Assembly: GCA_027310735.1 (NCBI GenBank)
Contig: DAIDAH010000002.1
Span: 1-36,697, forward strand
Length of the DNA: 36,697 nucleotides
Origin: Methylotenera sp.
GTDB taxonomy: Bacteria > Pseudomonadota > Gammaproteobacteria > Burkholderiales > Methylophilaceae
Reading direction: 5' to 3'
Numbering within the stretch: the stretch's first letter is position 1; each line of letters opens with the position of its first letter. The notes beneath the pieces were generated by a model. It was given only the letters and a program-made list of their open reading frames with translations, did not search any database and was not told the origin of the DNA. Made by a program: the position numbers and the translations under genes. This document shows positions 31,334-36,697 of the stretch, piece after piece.

Positions 31334-32497
31334 TTAGAGCGCGTGAGATTTATCACCAGAGGAAAAACCTATCAAGGGCTCTTCAATATTTTTACTCAAG
31401 GCTATTACCTTAAATAAATCACCCATTTCTGAAGGTGATAGCAACTTTTGCGCTGCTGCAGCTAATGGCGCATAGCGTGCCATGTCATGTGGCGACACTT
31501 GCGCCATGATATCTAATATACCGCTGTTCATCAAAAACTGGGCTTGACTACAGTAACCACCAAGCTCTAAGCCATTACTGACGCCGGCATGGGCGATGCT
31601 TGTAAAATCAACATGCGCGGTTATATCTTGCAGACCAATATTAATGAGAGGGTCTATATGCGCATAATGTTGGTAGTGGCACATCATCGTGCCAAGATTA
31701 CGCTGCGGGTGATAGTACTCACGAGCAGAGAAGCCATAATCAATCATTAAAATAATACCCTGCTGTAACATATTCGCCAGACTAGCAATCATACCGCAGG
31801 CTGCTGGGCAAACCTCAGTGATATAGTCTACAGGCAGGTTGAGTGCTTGCACCATATCAAATAAATCTTGCTTGTGCTCGAATGGCATGATTTTGTCTTT
31901 CCAAGCAAAACTATCTTGCGCAAACACCACTCCTCGCTCACATAAACCTTGCGGTGTTGCATGCACAACATGCACAGGAATTGCATCCAAGACTTCATTT
32001 CCAATGACAACACCCTCAAACATTGCCGGCAATGCATCAAGCCACATAACACGCTGAAGAGTATCTTGAGGCAACTTCTTATTCAACCATTCACGCTGAA
32101 TTTCACGCAAGTGATCGCTCACCTCAAGTATAAAATAATGATTTGGCAATACATCTAATTCCGCCAGCGTCAACAATAAATCAGCCGCTAACTTCCCTGT
32201 ACCTGCACCTAACTCAAGCACATTGCCATGCGTCATACGTAAAACCTGTGCTATTTGATTCGCGACGGTTTGCGCAAACAGCGGCGAAATCTCTGGTGCT
32301 GTAACAAAATCTCCACCTGTACCGAACTTTTGACTGCCGGCGCTGTAATACCCTAGTCTAGGCGCATAAAGTGCCAACTGCATAAATTGGAAAAAGTCTA
32401 TCCAACCGCCAGCCTGCACGATGTTCTGTTGAATCAGATCAACAAGTTGCTGACTATGCTCTTGGGCTTCTAATGATGGTGTGGGTAATGTACTCAT
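31334..32497 (-). CDS. SAM-dependent methyltransferase, MidA/NDUFAF7 family
   Basis: FMQLALYAPRLGYYSAG, GDFVTAPEISPLFAQ, VLELGAGTGKLAADLL, GVVIGNEVLDAIPVH. Confidence 0.94.
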   Translation of the reverse strand: MSTLPTPSLEAQEHSQQLVDLIQQNIVQAGGWIDFFQFMQLALYAPRLGYYSAGSQKFGTGGDFVTAPEISPLFAQTVANQIAQVLRMTHGNVLELGAGTGKLAADLLLTLAELDVLPNHYFILEVSDHLREIQREWLNKKLPQDTLQRVMWLDALPAMFEGVVIGNEVLDAIPVHVVHATPQGLCERGVVFAQDSFAWKDKIMPFEHKQDLFDMVQALNLPVDYITEVCPAACGMIASLANMLQQGIILMIDYGFSAREYYHPQRNLGTMMCHYQHYAHIDPLINIGLQDITAHVDFTSIAHAGVSNGLELGGYCSQAQFLMNSGILDIMAQVSPHDMARYAPLAAAAQKLLSPSEMGDLFKVIALSKNIEEPLIGFSSGDKSHAL

Positions 32498-32605
32498 GAG
32501 TTAGATTATAATGACTAATTCCACTTCGCAACAGAAACGAAGGCGACGTTACTGTTGCCGCGCTAGCGCTATCGATAATTTAGCGAATTAAAATATCAAC
32601 CAATA

Positions 32606-33370
32606 TTGGATAAAGCATTGCAAACAAAAGTCGCAAATAAAGTGGTGTTCATTACAGGTGGCGCAAAGCGTGTAGGCGCAGCCATTTGCCGCATGCTACA
32701 TGCTGAAGGCTTTGACCTAATGATTCACTACAACAACTCTCTCAAGGAGGCGCGTGCCTTGCAGGCAGAGCTTAATTTGCAAAGAGCAAATTCCGCCGCA
32801 ATTATTCAAGGTGATTTACTTAACATCACCGCCATACCGCACTTACTAAGCGAAACAATTAATCATTTTGGCCGATTAGATGTGCTGATTAACAACGCGT
32901 CCACCTATTACCCCAGCGAAATAGGCGAAATTGATGAGGCCAAATGGCAGGATCTCATAGGCAGCAATTTAAAGGCGCCATTGTTTCTATCTCAGGCTGC
33001 GGCACCTGAATTGCGCAAAAATTATGGCTGCATCGTCAACATTACCGATATGCATGTTGAACGCCCCAAAAAGGGCTACATTATTTATAGTGTTGCTAAA
33101 GCCGGCCTAGTCACCCTCACGAAATCATTAGCCCATGAACTAAGCCCAGAGGTGCGTGTAAACGCGGTAGCGCCTGGCCCAGTACAATGGCCTGAAGGTA
33201 ATCTTGAGTTTAATGAAATATATCGCCAACGCGTGATCAACCAAACATTACTTAAACGCGTCGGCGAAGCTGAAGATGTTGCGAAAGCCGTCAAATTCTT
33301 AATTACCGATGCCCCATTTATTACAGGCCACATACTAGCTGTAGATGGCGGCAGGTCTCTCAATTTTTAG
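32606..33370 (+). CDS. folM: Short-chain dehydrogenase, pteridine reductase / FolM-like (non-ATG start)
   Basis: [74 protein letters not shown]. Start is TTG at 32606 or 32618. Confidence 0.85.
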   Translation: MDKALQTKVANKVVFITGGAKRVGAAICRMLHAEGFDLMIHYNNSLKEARALQAELNLQRANSAAIIQGDLLNITAIPHLLSETINHFGRLDVLINNASTYYPSEIGEIDEAKWQDLIGSNLKAPLFLSQAAAPELRKNYGCIVNITDMHVERPKKGYIIYSVAKAGLVTLTKSLAHELSPEVRVNAVAPGPVQWPEGNLEFNEIYRQRVINQTLLKRVGEAEDVAKAVKFLITDAPFITGHILAVDGGRSLNF

Positions 33371-33390
33371 AAAATCCATCCAAGAACCTC

Positions 33391-34296
33391 ATGATTAAAC
33401 ACTTACCAGCTAACCATTCCAACAACTTTATCAAGTTGCGCAATAGCTTAATCAGCTCAACGGGTAAAGCTATTGGCGACTACAACATGATTGAAGAAGG
33501 CGATACCGTATTAGTATGTATGAGTGGCGGCAAAGATTCGCATGCCATGCTGATGATACTGCTCGCGCTACAAGAACGCGCGCCAATCAACTTCAAGCTG
33601 ATTGCCATGAATCTGGATCAGAAGCAGCCTGGTTTCCCAGCAGATATTTTGCCTGCCTATTTTGAGAAACTAGGTATTGATTATCGTATTGTCAATGCAG
33701 ACACGTATTCAATTGTGAAAGAAAAAATCCCTGAAGGAAAAACCACATGCTCACTTTGCTCACGTCTGCGTCGTGGCGTGATTTACACAACAGCAAAAGA
33801 ACTAGGTGCCAATAAAATCGCACTTGGCCATCACCGTGACGACATTGTGGAAACACTGTTCTTAAATATGTTTTTTGGTGCAAAAATGAAAGCCATGCCA
33901 CCAAAACTTGCCACCAACGACAAGCAGAATATTGTGATTCGCCCATTGGCATATTGCAGTGAAAAAGATATCGCCAGTTACGCTAGACAAATGGAGTTTC
34001 CAATCATCCCATGCGATTTATGCGGTAGCCAGGAAAACCTACAACGTCAAAAAGTAAAAGAAATGCTGCAAGTCTGGGAGCGCGAGCAGCCCGGTCGTAT
34101 CAACAATATATTCCGCGCCATCGGCAACGTTGAACCTTCACATTTAGCCGATTTCAATTTATATGACTTTAAGAATTTAAGTCAGGCCAAGGCTGAAGAT
34201 GATGATCCACTATTTGGTGACATTGCTAATGAAGGCGCAGCTTTAAGCTTGTCAGGTAACTATGGAACAAAAATTGAGTTTGTCAGGAATACCTAA
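33391..34296 (+). CDS. ttcA: tRNA 2-thiocytidine(32) synthetase
   Basis: PP-loop [15 protein letters not shown]; Cxx[34 protein letters not shown]. Confidence 0.96.
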   Translation: MIKHLPANHSNNFIKLRNSLISSTGKAIGDYNMIEEGDTVLVCMSGGKDSHAMLMILLALQERAPINFKLIAMNLDQKQPGFPADILPAYFEKLGIDYRIVNADTYSIVKEKIPEGKTTCSLCSRLRRGVIYTTAKELGANKIALGHHRDDIVETLFLNMFFGAKMKAMPPKLATNDKQNIVIRPLAYCSEKDIASYARQMEFPIIPCDLCGSQENLQRQKVKEMLQVWEREQPGRINNIFRAIGNVEPSHLADFNLYDFKNLSQAKAEDDDPLFGDIANEGAALSLSGNYGTKIEFVRNT

Positions 34297-34445
34297 TTAG
34301 CCCATCAAATTACGTGAATAGTTAATATTAAAAGAATACTTGCACTTTTAGATATAGACTTATTGTCTAACAACCATTTACCTTGCTATTATCCAAGCTA
34401 TTGTATTAGCAACCCATTTTACACACCCCTTTACCCTAGGCATTC

Positions 34446-36697
34446 ATGTCCAAACTGTTAATTGTTGAATCACCATCTAAAGCAAAAACGCTGAAAAAAT
34501 ATCTTGGAAGCGACTTTGAGGTACTCGCATCTTATGGGCATGTGCGCGACTTAATTCCTAAAAATGGTGCCGTTGATACTGCTGATAATTTCGCTATGAA
34601 ATACGAAATTATCGACCGCAACAGCAAACACGTAGACGCAATCGCCAAAGCCGTTAAGAGCGCAGAAAGCATCTATCTCGCAACCGACCCGGACCGCGAA
34701 GGTGAAGCAATTTCATGGCACATTGCCGAGATTCTGAAATCCAAAAACTTACTGAAAAACAAGCTCATGAAGCGTGTGGTGTTTCATGAAATTACTAAAA
34801 GTGCCGTAGAGCACGCCATTGCCGAGCCCCGCGACATCTCTATGCCGATGGTCAATGCCCAGCAAGCGCGCCGCGCCTTAGATTATCTGGTCGGTTTTAA
34901 CTTATCGCCATTGCTATGGAAAAAAATTCGCCGAGGCCTATCAGCAGGACGTGTGCAAAGCCCAGCGCTACGCCTTATCGTTGAGCGTGAGCTAGAAATT
35001 GAAGCCTTTAAATCACAAGAATACTGGTCTATTCATCTGGATGCTTTAAAGCATCAGCATGGCTTCAGCGCAAAACTGGTGCAACTCAATAACCAGAAGG
35101 TAGAACAGTTCACGGTCATCAATCATGACCAGCAAACAGATATTGTAGGCAAACTACTTCTTGCCAGTGCTGGTAAGACCACCGTTTCACGCGTTGAGAA
35201 AAAACAACGTAGTCGTAGCCCAGCCGCACCGTTTACCACTTCAACATTGCAACAAGAGGCTGTACGTAAACTCGGCTTCACCACATCACGTGCCATGCGC
35301 GTTGCCCAGCAACTCTATGAAGGTGTAGACGTAGGCACAGGCACTGTGGGTTTGATTACCTATATGCGTACCGACTCATTTAGCATTGCAACTGAAGCGG
35401 TAATGCAAATCCGTGATTACGTGAAAAAGAATTTTGACGCAGAATATTTGCCAAAATCACCTGTCATGTACAAAACCAAGTCTAAAAGTGCGCAAGAGGC
35501 GCATGAGGCGATTCGCCCTACGGACATTACCCGGACACCGACGCAAGTCCGCCAGTATCTGACTGATGAGCAATTCAAGCTCTATGAAATGATTTGGAAG
35601 CGTGCGCTGGCCTGCCAGATGTCTCCCGCTAAATTTGACGCAGTGAGTGTCGATCTCAGCGTTGGTAGCGATGCAAATTTGTTCCGCGCCACCGGTCAGA
35701 CCATGGTATTTGCCGGTTTTATCGCCGTCTACATGGAAGGCAATGACGATGAAGAAGAAGAAGGCGAAAGCAAATTGCCAAACCTTGAAACTGGTGAGGT
35801 CTTGGCAGTTGAAAAAATATACGGCGACCAACATTTTACTGAGCCACCACCACGTTACTCTGAAGCTAGTCTGGTTAAGATTCTAGAAGAGTATGGCATT
35901 GGCCGCCCCTCAACTTACGCCAGCATCATTAGTACGCTGCAAGACCGTGAATACGTACTGCTGGATAAAAAACGCTTTACACCTACAGACGTAGGTCGCG
36001 TTGTAAATAAATTTCTAACAGAACACTTTACCAAATATGTCGATTATGACTTTACGGCAAACATGGAGAATGCGCTGGATAGCGTAGCTGAAGGTGAGCG
36101 TGAATGGGTGCCGTTAATGGCAGAGTTCTGGCAAGGCTTTAACCAACAGCTAATCAGTAAAGCTGATGTAGACCGCCCAGGCAATGAGTTGATTGATGAA
36201 GCATGCCCGAAATGTGGCAAGCCACTACAGAAACAACTAAGCCGCTACGGCACCTTTATTGGCTGCACTGGCTACAACGACACGCCCAAGTGTGATTACA
36301 AGCGTAGCGCGGATGGCGCAGCCGTAGCGGGCAGCGACCCCGTAACCATAGGCACCGATGCTGACACAGGCAAAGAAATCTTGCTAATGAACGGCCCATA
36401 CGGCCCTTATCTGCAGCTAGGACTAGCGGTTGAAGGTGACAAAAAGAAACCTAAACGTGTCAGTGTACCTAAAGAAATTTCACTCACAGATATGAGCTTG
36501 GAAACAGCAACAATGGTGTTATCACTACCGCGTGACCTTGGCTTACACCCAGTAACCAACAAAAAAGTCATTGCGAATATCGGCCGATTTGGCCCTTACG
36601 TGAATCACGATGCTAAATTCAAATCCATTCCTAAAAGCGAGAGTGTATTTACCATCGACCTAGAGGGTGCGGTTGCTTTACTGGCACAGGCTAATAC
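34446..36697 (+). CDS. topA: DNA topoisomerase I, 3' truncated by window end
   Basis: ATG at 34446: MSKLLIVESPSKAKTLKKYLGSDFEVLASYGHVRDL; ATDPDREGEAISWHIAE; RGLSAGRVQSPALRLIVERE; a zinc-finger segment (ACPKCGKPLQKQLSRYGTFIGCTGY). Reading frame open to the last base. Confidence 0.97.
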   Translation, partial: MSKLLIVESPSKAKTLKKYLGSDFEVLASYGHVRDLIPKNGAVDTADNFAMKYEIIDRNSKHVDAIAKAVKSAESIYLATDPDREGEAISWHIAEILKSKNLLKNKLMKRVVFHEITKSAVEHAIAEPRDISMPMVNAQQARRALDYLVGFNLSPLLWKKIRRGLSAGRVQSPALRLIVERELEIEAFKSQEYWSIHLDALKHQHGFSAKLVQLNNQKVEQFTVINHDQQTDIVGKLLLASAGKTTVSRVEKKQRSRSPAAPFTTSTLQQEAVRKLGFTTSRAMRVAQQLYEGVDVGTGTVGLITYMRTDSFSIATEAVMQIRDYVKKNFDAEYLPKSPVMYKTKSKSAQEAHEAIRPTDITRTPTQVRQYLTDEQFKLYEMIWKRALACQMSPAKFDAVSVDLSVGSDANLFRATGQTMVFAGFIAVYMEGNDDEEEEGESKLPNLETGEVLAVEKIYGDQHFTEPPPRYSEASLVKILEEYGIGRPSTYASIISTLQDREYVLLDKKRFTPTDVGRVVNKFLTEHFTKYVDYDFTANMENALDSVAEGEREWVPLMAEFWQGFNQQLISKADVDRPGNELIDEACPKCGKPLQKQLSRYGTFIGCTGYNDTPKCDYKRSADGAAVAGSDPVTIGTDADTGKEILLMNGPYGPYLQLGLAVEGDKKKPKRVSVPKEISLTDMSLETATMVLSLPRDLGLHPVTNKKVIANIGRFGPYVNHDAKFKSIPKSESVFTIDLEGAVALLAQAN

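Noticed and set aside
35457-35834. 125-aa minus-strand ORF
   Set aside because: Antisense to topA, whose frame is open and has clear family motifs; no recognisable domain.

Overview
The window reads as an ordinary, densely coded chromosomal segment of a low-GC betaproteobacterial methylotroph. Methylophilaceae/Methylotenera-like is my inference, from hexulose-6-phosphate synthase plus typical betaproteobacterial gene order. Left to right: tRNA-Thr(TGT); sspB-sspA; cytochrome bc1 (petCBA); a NIF3-family gene; a one-PDZ trypsin-like protease; tatCBA; hinT; a histidine cluster (hisE-I-F-A-H-B, then hisC-D-G) split by an hps gene that has its own terminator and probable promoter; murA; grxD-bolA; an ABC-2 exporter; an Mla lipid-transport operon (mlaB-F); an orphan type IV pilin-like gene divergent from an orphan membrane histidine kinase; ccsB-resB cytochrome c maturation; cytochrome c4; engB; trmB; a MidA-family methyltransferase; a pteridine reductase (folM-like); ttcA; and a truncated topA. 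I found no CRISPR array, transposon, phage or recognisable defence system, and nothing I can defend as a new multi-gene system. The best second-look items are hps inside the his cluster (with a C-terminal tail and a palindrome in its candidate promoter), the divergent pilin/orphan-kinase pair with an 8-bp inverted repeat between them, a long imperfect hairpin between engB and trmB, and small regulatory and start-codon details. All family calls come from reading the translated sequences; no database search was run.
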